Below, piece after piece: positions 52,331-63,542 of a stretch of 64,000 nt of DNA (the first letter of the stretch is position 1; each line of letters begins with the position of its first letter). The stretch is taken from the NCBI GenBank assembly GCA_011800805.1, contig MPNW01000168.1, positions 64,697 to 128,696 of the forward strand, written 5' to 3'. The notes beneath the pieces were generated by a model, which did not search any database, was not told the DNA's origin, and saw only the letters and a list, made by a program, of their open reading frames with translations. This DNA comes from Hirudo medicinalis. Taxonomy: Eukaryota > Annelida > Clitellata > Hirudinida > Hirudinidae. The translations under genes were made by a program, and so were the position numbers.

Positions 52331-54651
52331 TTAAGAGGATGCCAACAAGTGAAAATCAACATCTCTGTTCTCATCGAAAGAAATTGTTTCGTTCGATTCC
52401 GAAGGCTGGTCAGTTTCTGCGAGACCCGCTTGAGAGTTTGTTTGACATCGATGGCTGTGACCCAAAACTCGAGGGTCGACCCTGGGATTCAAGGCGGTTT
52501 TCTGTTGAGCTGAAGAAACATCGATGGAGCTGGAAACTTCATCAATCGTGAAGCTAGAAGACTGATGTGCACCAGAGAAAGAAGCTTCTTCCTGATTTGA
52601 TGGAGGATCCAGGCCTTGGAGGAGTTCATACTCATTCCTGGAAATCCACCTCTGATCTCCGAGCGGAACAATCTCAAACTCTTTCCCATTGAGTAGAAGT
52701 ATTTGAGATTTTGGCTTACAACTCTCTCCAGGCTTACTGACCTCCTCCTTTTTAATTACTGGATTCAAATGTTTTGAAGAAGTAAGATTAAGAGGAATAG
52801 CAGTTTCTGGAGGAGAGGTCTGCTTCGTAAGATCGGTAGGAAATCCAAATCTGTTGTCATTGACGTCGTGGCTTGAAATTGTTCTCTTCCTTGTTGACAA
52901 GTCAATCACCGTGTCGTTCTCATACTCATCATCATTCTGGGCATCACGGACTTCCTTTTTAGTAAACGAGAAATCCAAAGCCATTTCCGTGTCCAATTTT
53001 CTGCATTTCTGCAATGGTTTCAATTCCACCGATAACACATCATCTGAAGAAGCATCACCATCTGTTTCAGACCCAGCAAGAGCAGATGCCTGGTTTGCGA
53101 GTTGAATAAGATTTTGTAGGCCTTGCTCTGAACCACTACTTCTCTTGACCGACAATTTTATTCGACGCTTTCTGTGCGGTCTGGTCATCATACTCATAGA
53201 TGTGTCAGAACTTGAAAGACTTTGGAAGTCTTTTGATTTGTCCTGCTCATAATCCTGAGAACAGTCTCCATAATTGATTATCTGAACATAAAAATAAACT
53301 AACGTAATAAAATCATCTGCATTGAAAGCAGCCTTACTCACCTCTTCTTGCCCATCTGAATTGACAAATATTTCAAAACCCTTTTTCTGAGGTCCTGCCT
53401 TATCACGTATGATTCTGTTGATAGAGCTGATACTGGGTATGTTTTTTTCGCTACATATTCCATCTTGAAGCAGTCTGGCACATCCAAACCATTGTATGCA
53501 AATTATTACAAATATAGATAAGCAAAAGATACATAAAGTGCTTGATAGATATTTGATAGAAACTCTTTTAAGAAGACTTGGATTTGATATATATATTACC
53601 TTTGTCGAATCTCCCAAGCAAACATCTGTGTGTTCTGAGCTTTGCACTCTCTGACACGGTTCACAACATCTGGGGTGGTTACTTTTGGCTTACTTCCTCC
53701 AATTTTACCAGGATTAATAGATCCTGTTTTTCGATACCTTCAGAAATGAACATAGATTAGAAGATAACTTGCAAATGCCACAATTTTGCATTACCAATTA
53801 AGACAACTAAAAACAATTTTCAAATATATAAATACATTAACTATTAGAAATCCATTTTTACCTGTTGAGGATCTTGCTTACGCAGCCATGAGAAACTTGT
53901 AACTGTCTGCTGATTTCACAAGGCCGAACCCCACGCAGGGCCATCTGAAGAATTTGTACCCTCAAGTCGTCAGGTAATGGACGGCCATTGGTAAACTTTC
54001 TTCCATACTGATTGACGTTCTTTGAGCCTCCCGAAGGCATATCACCTTTAAGTTGAAATTAGTTAGCTTACAAATCATGACATGGAACGAAAACTTTGTC
54101 GACCATTTATTAGATCAGTAATTTATATTTGTCATTTTATTGTGGGCAAAGCAGAGATGTTGCAAAGACAAAAGAAATATTTTACTTTTTAACATAATTT
54201 GGTGCTCTAGATTGATTATTATAAAATTGCAGGCATTAATATCCCTTGCAAAACACAGGAACATATACTATACTATCCCATCACAAGCATATGTCGATGA
54301 AATAATAGTTAAATCACACTTCAAACCTTTGTCATCGCTTCTTAATTTGCCATCGATAGGAAAGTCTTTTTTTGAAGAAGATGACGCTCCAAAATTCGTA
54401 TTGTCATTCAGAGAAATAATCACGACGTTTTCAAAAGTGCCGTTGTTGCTTTCAACTTCAACTTGGCTAATGGAAGTGTTGCATTCCGACACGTTTAGGA
54501 GAGAGTTATTGTCCGCTATTTCCGGTGCATCTTGATCACGAGGCTGCAAGCCCAAAACATGGAGCATTGACGGTTCTTCTTTCTTTACTTCAGATATCAG
54601 AACTAGACAATCGACTCTGCCCTCCTTCTCTGCGATTTCATCTGACGCCAT
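52331..54651 (-). CDS. PAX transcription factor: paired domain, no homeodomain
   Basis: Sequence-specific nuclear regulator. Exons from 54651 downward: 54651-54327, 54045-53862, 53737-53600, 53474-53342 and 53281-52331, joined in phase (576 residues). If the 60-nt segment 53341-53282 is kept, the product has 596 residues. The N-terminal 110 residues are acidic and Ser-rich. The paired domain then runs through '[18 protein letters not shown]', '[20 protein letters not shown]', '[19 protein letters not shown]', '[18 protein letters not shown]' and '[12 protein letters not shown]', covering both the PAI and RED subdomains. No homeodomain or octapeptide follows. The tail has a basic cluster '[14 protein letters not shown]' (about residues 294-307, a likely nuclear signal) and repeated DLS/DLT motifs suggestive of CtBP binding. 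The PAI half is unusually diverged ('QYGRKFTN' where most PAX have 'QLGGVFVN'), so the PAX class is uncertain; a lophotrochozoan-specific class such as Pax-beta is one possibility. Confidence 0.93.
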
Positions 54652-57600
54652 AGAACCTAAAACATACCGCTACAGAATAAAAACGAAAAAAGAAATATCA
54701 CCTTGCGAGAAATGCTTGCGCAGACATACTAGCAGGCGCCAAAATGGCGTATCGAAAGACAGCGAAATGCGACATGAATAAAAAAATAAAACGATTGAGG
54801 TCACATATAGATACACGATTTTCGAGTAAAATGGCATAACGATTCAAGCTACATTAGAAACTCTTACGTCCTACAATAGCAATAATTAGGGCATTTCATT
54901 TCACAAACTATGAGGATTTCAAAATGGATAAAATTCCCTACTCTCTGCACGGACGAATCAAGTGATGTAGAACCGGTACAAAGCTGTGAGCCGTAAAATG
55001 GGCCCGGCTCTGTAGCTCACTTGACTCGTTGTGCCACAAAATGACTTATAACGGATGATTTAACAAGTCGAAGTAATTTGCTACCGTGGCTTCGAGAGTT
55101 GGTAGGGGCGATTGATGAGTGATTACACACATGATTTATGCGTTAAATACGCAGGCAGTCTCAAATTAGCCATGCAATATGACACTTGAAATTCAACTGG
55201 AACGAATCAGCGCACGTCGACGTGAATAGCAAAGTAGCATAAACAGACGGTTTCGCTGCGTCTGTACGTCTGAATCACCTCCAATTTCTTTTCACATGGA
55301 TACATTCCAACGAACTCAAGAATCAACAAGGCATTACAACTAGCTCGGCCTTTCGCGCAGCATCTGACGCGTAGATGCTGTGATGCCCGCAGCACTGTGC
55401 TAGCAGCTTGACAAAATTGTAGCATTCGAACTTTAAACGAATAATTGTTGCACACGAATATCCACATTCTGGCATCGTTTCAATAAAACATTGTATCGAA
55501 GTACAGAACCTTATGTTATAGATGCTTGACTTGACTGGCTCATGTGTGTTTACCCAACTACTCGAAAGAGGCGAGGCATTATTTGGAACTGGAACAAAAC
55601 ATAATACAGCCTCAGTAGACTTTCTCTTCTTCACATCCACGCATCGGTTGATAAGCTACGCTTAGTGTGCAGGCAAATCCAATTCCAAGAGTACGCACGG
55701 ACCTTTTGATCACATGCCGGCAAGGTTCATCTACCGAAAATTCCCCCTTTACGTGAATGCCGAAAAAGTATTTTAGCTGCATAAGAATATTAAACGACAT
55801 GTAAATGAGAGAAGAAAAGTTCAACCCTTGTTCAAGTGCCCGCCTCCCTCGTCATCCGATGTGAAAAGTTGGCGAAACTTTTAACAATACTATAAGCTAT
55901 AAGCAATTATCGAATCCGGCCCCTCCTTAAACATCATCCTCTCACTCTTTACGTGGCTCAGCAGCCAAATCTTCATAAGAAATTACGAACATCTGCAGCT
56001 CTAGATAAATTCTTCGCTTCAACTACCATGTATAGCTCTTCAATGCATCACCGAACGCGTTTTGCATCAGCGCCCTCATAAACTCGAGTTATGCAAATAG
56101 GATTTGTTCCACTATTTTTAACAAATTCCTCTCATCTGCTTCCAGCTAAAAAGTAAACATCCAATGTTCACATTCACCGAAAACCAATCGAATGAAGATT
56201 CAACGATGTTTCAAAATCATGCTTGACTCGAGAGCGTGCTTAAACTCGGAGCAAACCTGTAGTTCTGTGTGTCGATCCAGGTTTCCTAGAGATGGCTTGG
56301 CAAACAATAACCTGTTAATGAATATTAAAATCGTCGTGTGTCGGACACTTAATCGTTTTTAATTGACGAAATTAACTTAAAATTGGGCCATTGATGCCGG
56401 TAACTATAGAGGGGAAGTGATGAATTGATTGTAGTTGGAAAGGGTGAGAACACGTCGTACAACGGATGGCTTGAGAGGCGAAGAAAGCAATGGCATTATA
56501 AATCCACAAAAAATTGCATCACGTGGAGAGTCGTGCTCGCCTCGAATGGCATCGTAGCATCACTAATTCCGTTGTCATGGATACGGAGCATCTGCACGGT
56601 TGGTTGGATAAAAGCTGCTGACGACATGACAGCAACTTACACAAGGAACGGACGTATGGTGACACGTCGGTGAACACCGCTACCATCACCACTGCTCACT
56701 TTGTGCCAAAAAAACGCTTGATGTAGCGTTTTTGCTCCAAATTGGTTTGGTTCTCGAGAGCGGTGCGTCTTTTCAAAAGATGCCACGCTTGCAAAGACGG
56801 AGTCAAAATGAAAATTTTCCAGCTCTTACCCAAGCACAAGCAGTGCGTGACCATCGAGGATGTGCTTTAGTTATCACTTCAACTTAAAAAAAATTAACAG
56901 TAACGAGATGTTCCATAGCATTCTCTGTTTTGTCAGACCGATTGTTCAATATTTTGACATTTCTAAGCTTCTAAATTGAATTTTAAAAAATCATCTTTTA
57001 AAAAAGCAAACCTTTCATTCATGGAAAATTAAGATATCGGATCAACTATCAAACTATCTCCAATACTTATTAAAATCAATTACAGTAAACATTAGTAAGT
57101 AACATTAAAGCAATTGTCGACTTAGATTTCAAGCACTATAATCCATCCGTGGCAGCATCTCGTAACGAAAGAGGCGTTTTTATCTAGCGAGTCAGTTTGC
57201 TATGCATCACTTGCCTTTCCTACGTTCGCCGCTTCTTGACTCAAAACGTGTGGCATAACGTTCGCTCTCGGTTATTCTTGGTTTATCGTAGACTATATGA
57301 GTTGGACTTTGTCATCAAGAGATCGCTTGCGTATCTTTCGAACAGGGAGCAACAAGCGAGGCTCACAGAAGTGAAGCATGATCGTGCACTCCACTCGAGT
57401 TGTGTGTATCGGTTCACGATAACCATTGAATTAACATGGTTCGTCATCGAACTTGCGTTTGCCATTGTTCAAAATTTGAATTGTTAATTGAATTTATGCA
57501 CAATCATCCCATCCTACCGTGAAACTGAATGCCAGTCGATCCTCGCAAGAACGACTGGATTCAAACTAATAGAAGCAACAATAGTTTATGTTGTTTTGAT

Positions 57601-58417
57601 GTTCGATATTAATACTATTCGCAATTTAACATAGTTTGAATAAATTTATAGAAAGTGATCGCAAACGCGAATTATGTAGTTACTTGTTACCAATGTCATG
57701 AATCATTCTAATAAGTACGTAAATTGAATGATAAGTGGATCATCACGTAGATAACTAGATTTTTCGAACATGTATGTTTAAACCAGACAGAAATACAAAG
57801 TGTTGGCTCGGTTTTAGGAATTACTGTTCCGCTTGCAACTAGCTTGAAACTATAATGCATATTTTGTAATTAAAATGCAATTTGGAAGCTATTATTGAAT
57901 CGCAGGAAAGTAATGCACAATTTGTATACAGTACAAAAAACACATACTGAACTAAAACAGTGATTATCCCAAGGGAATTGCTTCCAATCGAGGAGATATT
58001 CTTAATTGGAGTAATATGACATTAGCTTAGGCGAACAGACCGAAAATTTTACAGCTGGAAAAATTGTGCGATGTAATTAATTTCGTAACGAAAATGAGTA
58101 ATGTTCTCTTAAATAATTTAAATACATTTATAATGTGAAGGTAAAAACATTCAAATCGTGAACCATGATAATCACTTAGTTCAACAGGTAGATCATGAAT
58201 TCAACAAATACAAGGTTATACATGCAAGATTATTTCTGAAAAACCATCAAAGATGATTGACTCAAATGATGAGATTTTAAAATTATATCTTCATCTGCGC
58301 GATCATGAACAATAGTCCTCACGTCTCATAATCTGGAACTTTCGATATTTTATCAATGCTGCTAATCAACAACTTAACTTTGTCGGATCTCATCACTATA
58401 ATGAATCCGAATTTGCG
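54652..58417. other. Upstream region of PAX, GC-richer, no supported gene
   Basis: From 54.7 to about 57.5 kb the base composition is less AT-rich than in the introns and flanks elsewhere. Open frames occur on both strands (55207-55640 and 55612-55824 minus; 56425-56673 and 57197-57487 plus), but they overlap one another and show no domain. Its position directly upstream of a developmental regulator suggests cis-regulatory content. No specific site could be assigned. Confidence 0.35.
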
Positions 58418-58956
58418 CTAGGACAATGAATTTTTAAAGAGAGGCTTAGTAGTTTGTGACACTGAGAATGTTTGCTTTATTACACATTTCTGGTTAACAA
58501 AAGCGGCAGCACAAGACATCTGGAGACACAGGCGATAGCATCTCCAAAGGAGCAACTCCAAAGCAATTGTTGTCGTTCCGGGACAAATCATTCTCAGAAA
58601 GCTAGTCCTCAAGTATACATGCACTCTTTGGTGATCACGTTTCAACAAACCCAGCATACTCATCGCATACCTGAAGCGATTTGTTTGATATATCTTTAAT
58701 TCATTAATTCCCATTAATAACGACAAAGAATTGATCAAAAACACTACCAAAATACAAAAATTAAAAGTTCGGCTGTATACCAACTTAGAACAGAGTGGTA
58801 TCGCCACACTAATCCCTGGCAGTGCAATTACCAAAATCAATAAATTCTTGAGGTTTTTGTTAGACGACAGCATATCGAATATAAGTTCTATATAAACACT
58901 AGTAATATTGGACTTTATTGTGGCTCCATTCAAGAACTCAATTTCAAACAAATCAC
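58418..58956 (-). CDS. C-terminal exon of an unrecognised membrane protein
   Basis: Open from a good splice acceptor at 58957 to a stop at 58418 (about 179 residues). It begins 'DLFEIEFLNGATIKS' and includes two hydrophobic stretches long enough to span a membrane, 'LKNLLILVIALPGISVAIPL' and 'FNFCILVVFLINSLSLLMGI', then a more polar Cys/Leu-containing tail. A possible donor at 58670 could end the exon earlier. I do not recognise the family. The exon at 59278-59465 on the same strand may belong to the same gene, although the phases could not be joined with confidence. Confidence 0.4.
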
Positions 58957-59277
58957 CTATACAACAAATTAAAAGAGATGCTTATTTTATATTTCAAATG
59001 TGCACTTCTACAAAACTTCTGCTTTGAAAAAGATTGAAGACTTGTCAACAGAACAATTAGCTGACACTAAAAATCTATTTAGTTCTTAAATGAATCCAGT
59101 ATACCTTCAAGACAAATCAATTATCAAAGCTCTGAGCACGTGGCTTCTCTGCTTAAGATCATACATCAACAAAATTTACAGTTCTTATAAATTTATGAAA
59201 TTGTCATAAATCTGAATTCAAGTAACTTCAAATCTAATATTATGACAATTAAAGAAAGCAGTCCCTTTGAGGAAACC

Positions 59278-59465
59278 TCATTCAAATCTCAGTGTTTGGC
59301 ATTGGAAGAGCCAAATAACCCCTGAGGCATTAAATGCATGGTAATTATATTTGGCACTATATCCAATATATCTTGGAAAATCATATGAAATTAGCTTAGG
59401 AAGCAACCACAAGAACATGGTCGGCCAGTTGGTGAACTCGACCTTCACTTTTCCTGGAAATATCA
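59278..59465 (-). CDS. Possible exon of the same unrecognised membrane gene
   Basis: After an acceptor at 59466 the frame reads 'IFPGKVKVEFTNWPTMFLWL' and 'LPKLISYDFPRYIGYSAKYN', and then reaches a stop near 59278. The base composition and hydrophobic/aromatic pattern look coding. A GTTATT inside the frame (about 59309) could be the donor. No homologue comes to mind. Confidence 0.3.
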
Positions 59466-59999
59466 CTAACCAGTCAAAATCTTATGATCAACTTCTCACC
59501 CATGGATTATGAATTTATCAATTTATAAATGTGATTAAAAGACAATTTTCATCTTTTGAAAAATTGAAATTCATAAAGTGTTTCATTTTTACAGTTGTAA
59601 AATGCTCTCGAACTTCTGTTTTAAACTGATTAATGTAAGCAATGCACAAGAAATGTGAAATGACACAAGAACCTAAATCCACCTCTCGGACCAATCTATC
59701 TAAATTCAGATATATTAAATTACAGTTTTCAAATGTTTAGATATGAACCTTCCACCCCCGTCAGTATCTCAACAGCGAAAACTTCAACTGCACCCCATCA
59801 CGACGATGTGCACTTGAAAAACAAAACATCCAAAGAAACTGTCATAAGGAAAGCAATGCAATACAAATGGTTTTATTTCAAAATATTTACAAACATAAAC
59901 ATGTTTTAATGATCTAATTGTCATTTTTTGAATATTATAACCTACATGAGCGACCTATTTCAAACTGTTTCTCAATTTCTTTGATATCGCTGTTTGATG

Positions 60000-60671
60000 T
60001 AGGGTTGTCAGTATTTTATCGATAGTATATTTAAATAAGGACCGATATATCGATATTTTCCCCCGGTATTTATCGAATTTCGACATTTTTCCTTAAAATC
60101 GATACTTAAACTGGGTTTTAAAATTTAGCTGATTTTATTTAGAAATGTGTAACGAAATGTTTTATCTTTGCTATGGCATGTGTACATGCAGCTAGGAGTG
60201 AGTTGATAATATATCTGCAAGCGCTGATGATCATTTGTGCGAATAACGGGGAAAGAATCTTAAACACTTGAATAAGTTTTCACTAAGGATCGACGACGTC
60301 ATTGCGTCATCCCTCCCTGCAGTGAAAATAGCTGTGAAATAATTCCCAATTCTGGCCAGCTCCGTTCTGTCGGGATGAACGATGTATGTAGTGATACTGG
60401 AAGCAAAATATCAAAGCCATTGCATAACTTTCGCGTAGTGGGCTGTGCACAAGCTCCGGAGAATAAATTTTGAGTACATATATTTATATGTTTGCTCCTT
60501 ACACAAAACTAATTACAATAAATGACCCTATTTGAATACTGCAATAAGATTTTGGGGTAGTTACATAACCATCTCGATATTCGAAATGTCGATAATTTTG
60601 CGAACGATATCGATAGTTTTTAAATGTAGATAATATCGATATCCGTTTTTATTTAAATATCGACAACCCTA
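60000..60671. mobile_element. hAT-type MITE with 8-bp target site duplication
   Basis: A 672-bp element with terminal inverted repeats TAGGGTTGTC at 60000-60009 and GACAACCCTA at 60662-60671. The flanking octamers are GTTTGATG (59992-59999) and GATTGATG (60672-60679), matching at seven of eight bases. Terminal sequence and duplication length are both characteristic of hAT elements. There is no transposase, and the interior near both ends is full of TATCGATA-type palindromic steps. It is a non-autonomous element. Confidence 0.8.
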
Positions 60672-61089
60672 GATTGATGAGAATGCACTTCTTCGCAAAT
60701 ATACAATGAAAATAATTGTGATCTACCAGAGATGCTAACATATCTAAAACCAGGAAAGAACTAGGACTCAATTTTTCCGATTTTATTGAAATGTCCAAAA
60801 CATCGTCCATCTTGAACATATGCGATCTTTTTTTTATATTCATTCATTGCATGCAAGTGGTAGTGGAAGCATCTGTGTGTTGGTATGACTGAGCTCCACA
60901 AGCTAATTAGCCTGGAACGTGGGAGATTTCAATTCCTCGCCTTTCTAACACTAACTCTTCTAAAACCACTATAACAAAATTTTATTAAACAGTAAATATT
61001 TCGAAAGAATCGGCGGTCTTCCAACTTTAATATAGTTCAGTCATGTTGCTACCTAAAACATTTTTGAAAGATAAAGGTGCGACTTATAT

Positions 61090-61445
61090 CAAATTTAGTT
61101 CTGTAGAAGATCGACTACGGCAACTCAACTCTAGTTGGTTTACCTTTCTGTCGCTTTAGCAGCTTCATCATGTTAAAAATGCAGCTGCAAAGATCATGGA
61201 CAACAAAAGAAAATATGACCATGTTACTCAACTTCTTCGCGACCTCCATTCGCGACGCATTCGACAAAGAATATACTATAAAATTTACACTCTAATATTC
61301 AAGTCTCTCATAGGGTCATGCGCCGTCAACCGTGCCGCCCTTAAGGAAGGCTTGGGCTCAGATCAGCAACCTTCCTTGGACGTTGATGGACTGCAGATCT
61401 GGAACAACCCCCCCCCCCTTCTATTGCCAGCACCTATCCAGTGAT
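61090..61445 (+). mobile_element. LINE 3' coding fragment (CR1/L2 type)
   Basis: The frame reads '...HHVKNAAAKIMDNKRKYDH', 'VTQLLRDLHSRRIRQRIYYK', 'IYTLIFKSL' and later 'DGLQIWNNPP'. These correspond to the conserved end of CR1/L2 ORF2: 'QNAAARLV....HITP.L..LHWLPV..RI.YK...L.F' then 'LWN.LP'. There is no reverse transcriptase core, so the copy is truncated. Confidence 0.8.
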
Positions 61446-61689
61446 GGATCGCTCGGGTTCTCCCACTCTGCCCTGAGAACTTGCTCTTCAGCTACCCTCA
61501 ATATTGAAGTGGTCTTGAAGTTCTGTTTGGATGTCATAAATCAAACTCGGAATCATTATCGTTACAGTGCGCCAAAGTTTGCCATTAACTGCCACACGTG
61601 GACCTTTCAGCTCATACTAGTGGGTAGGCTCCATGATTGCTCTCATCATTTGTAAGGCGTTTCCAAGCTTTTGCTCTAAAAATCACGAT

Positions 61690-62168
61690 ACGGAAAGAAC
61701 ATTTGTTTGCTGGTAACATGGCGATACTATCGCCGATACTTTGGCCGTCAGTATTGAAATGACCAATACTTTTTTCGAAAAAAGTCTTCTAAAGTTACAA
61801 AAATTTTAAATAATATTTTAAAAACTCAATAGCTTTTTCATCTTTGTGTTTTATTAACTGATTGAAGTTGAAGGCGAATCAAAGAAAGTTTTTGTAAAGG
61901 AATAAGTTAAAGCAATGCTTCTGCAGCAGAGAGAATATTATCACTTGATGGAAGGATATTTTCACCACTGTGCTCGAATATGTCGAGCGAACATTTTGAA
62001 ATGTTGCTATTTCTGCGTCTAACAAAATGGTTATCAATTTTCAAATACTTTTGTGTTTCAATAAAATTCCTTTGCTTTTATTGAATATTGTTCGAGTTGT
62101 TATTACTTCAAAATGTATATTATTGGCAATAGCAATACTTTTGCGGAGTATTGTTAACAACCCTGAGT
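61690..62168. repeat. Possible second MITE related to the 60.0-kb element
   Basis: The right end 'TTAACAACCCTGA' (about 62154-62166) and the internal 'GCGATACTATCGCCGATAC' (about 61710-61730) recall the ends and interior of the hAT MITE at 60.0 kb. A convincing left terminus and target duplication were not found. Confidence 0.3.
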
Positions 62169-62410
62169 TTCAAGTTAATTTATGTAACTCCAAACGTTAT
62201 TTAAACAAAAATTAACAATTAAATTAGCAACTTTTAAAGTTGCTATAGAAGTTAATCTCATTGAAATGCAGAAGAATTTGAAAATCCCGTGTATCAACTG
62301 TAGGTATATTTTTTTCGCTAAACTATTAATTATAATAATATAAATTTGAGCTTCCAAAAACGTTATTTATTGGCTGATTATTTACTTCGTGACGCTTTCG
62401 TTTCGACGAA

Positions 62411-63542
62411 ATGAAAGAAATTCTGACACAGATTTTAAAGATTTTTAGTGCCGTTCGGAAATGTTCGTGTCTATTTTTTTTCCTCTGTGCTTTGACTGTG
62501 GTTATATTTCAGGCCTGTTACCTGGACTATATCATCATTAAATTCACTGGGCCAAAATGGAGTCTTTTATCACTCGGAGATATACTCGTATCAATCGCCT
62601 TTGTTTGTGATTTTGTCTTTACCATCAGGTTTATTATTTAATAATTTTAACGGAACAAACCTTAATTTCTAAGATGTAAGATTGTAACTAATCTTAAGAT
62701 TGTTGGGTAAAGAGATCTCTTAAAAAACACAGAAGATATTGTCAGAAGCTATTCTGAGAATAAGTTTATTAAGTGCGATTTAAGCCCGCACAAACATATA
62801 TAATTTGTTTTATTGATTTATTAGATTGTTATATTTTACTCTAAGGTATGCGAAAGAAAATTCCAAATGGCAACACGATTACAATCGAGCATCTTACCGC
62901 ATTACTTGCCTGACTTGGTTTTTGTACTCGTTCACGTTTTGCATAAAAATTAGTATCATTTTTGGTTCAAAATACAATATTATTAATCGTCATTATGACG
63001 AAATAGACGCCCAAGGCTGTAAGTTCATTATTGGTCTGTGTAGTGTTGTGTTTCTGTTGCTGGTTTTAGTACATCAAGATAAATCATCTACGAGCATTCA
63101 TCACATAGAGACTTACAGCAAAACGGTTTCAATCGATCTGCTCGATATTGTTGAGTTTTTAGATTTGTTGATCATAAACGAAACAGGGGTGATGATGACG
63201 TTCGAGTTGCACAACACAATTTTGAATGTGGCTTGTTTAAATGTCATACTACCACTTGTGATACTTATGTCGTTTTCTAAAACCCAATTCGGAAAATTGT
63301 CATTCAGCGTTGGTCTGGAAGTGATACATTTTCTTTATCAGTTATGTTTAAATGTGCCGATGGCTATTTTAAGGAGTTTTGTTTATTCAACTCTTGACAT
63401 TTTATCCTCGACATTTCTTCTGAAAAATCTTTTAAGCATGCTCCTTGCTGGAAAGAATTTTTTTGCTCATGTCTTAGATTCATATGATGCTACATTATCG
63501 GAACCAGGCAACAACGTTGAGATGGAGACTTCAGAAAGCTAA
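62411..63542 (+). CDS. TMEM121-family multi-pass membrane protein
   Basis: Two exons, 62411-62628 and 62825-63542, joined after an AG|A split Arg codon, give 311 residues. The ATG at 62411 opens a basic, then hydrophobic, N-terminus. Several membrane segments are visible: 'SCLFFFLCALTVVIFQACYL', 'LGDILVSIAFVCDFVFTI', 'LTWFLYSFTFCIKISIIF', 'FIIGLCSVVFLLLVLV', 'VACLNVILPLVILMSF'. The order matches TMEM121: a GD-containing second segment, 'WFLY...CIKI', 'IDLLDIVEFLDLL' (TMEM121 has 'LDLLD' here), and near the C-terminus 'TFLLKNLLSMLLAGKNFF', followed by a short acidic tail. The molecular function of the family is not well established. The assignment rests on motif order and topology, without an alignment. 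An AATAAA lies at 63887-63892. Confidence 0.65.

Noticed and set aside
54140..54535. 131-codon plus-strand frame
   Set aside because: Antisense to the first PAX exon, whose minus-strand frame begins with ATG and splices in phase into the paired domain.
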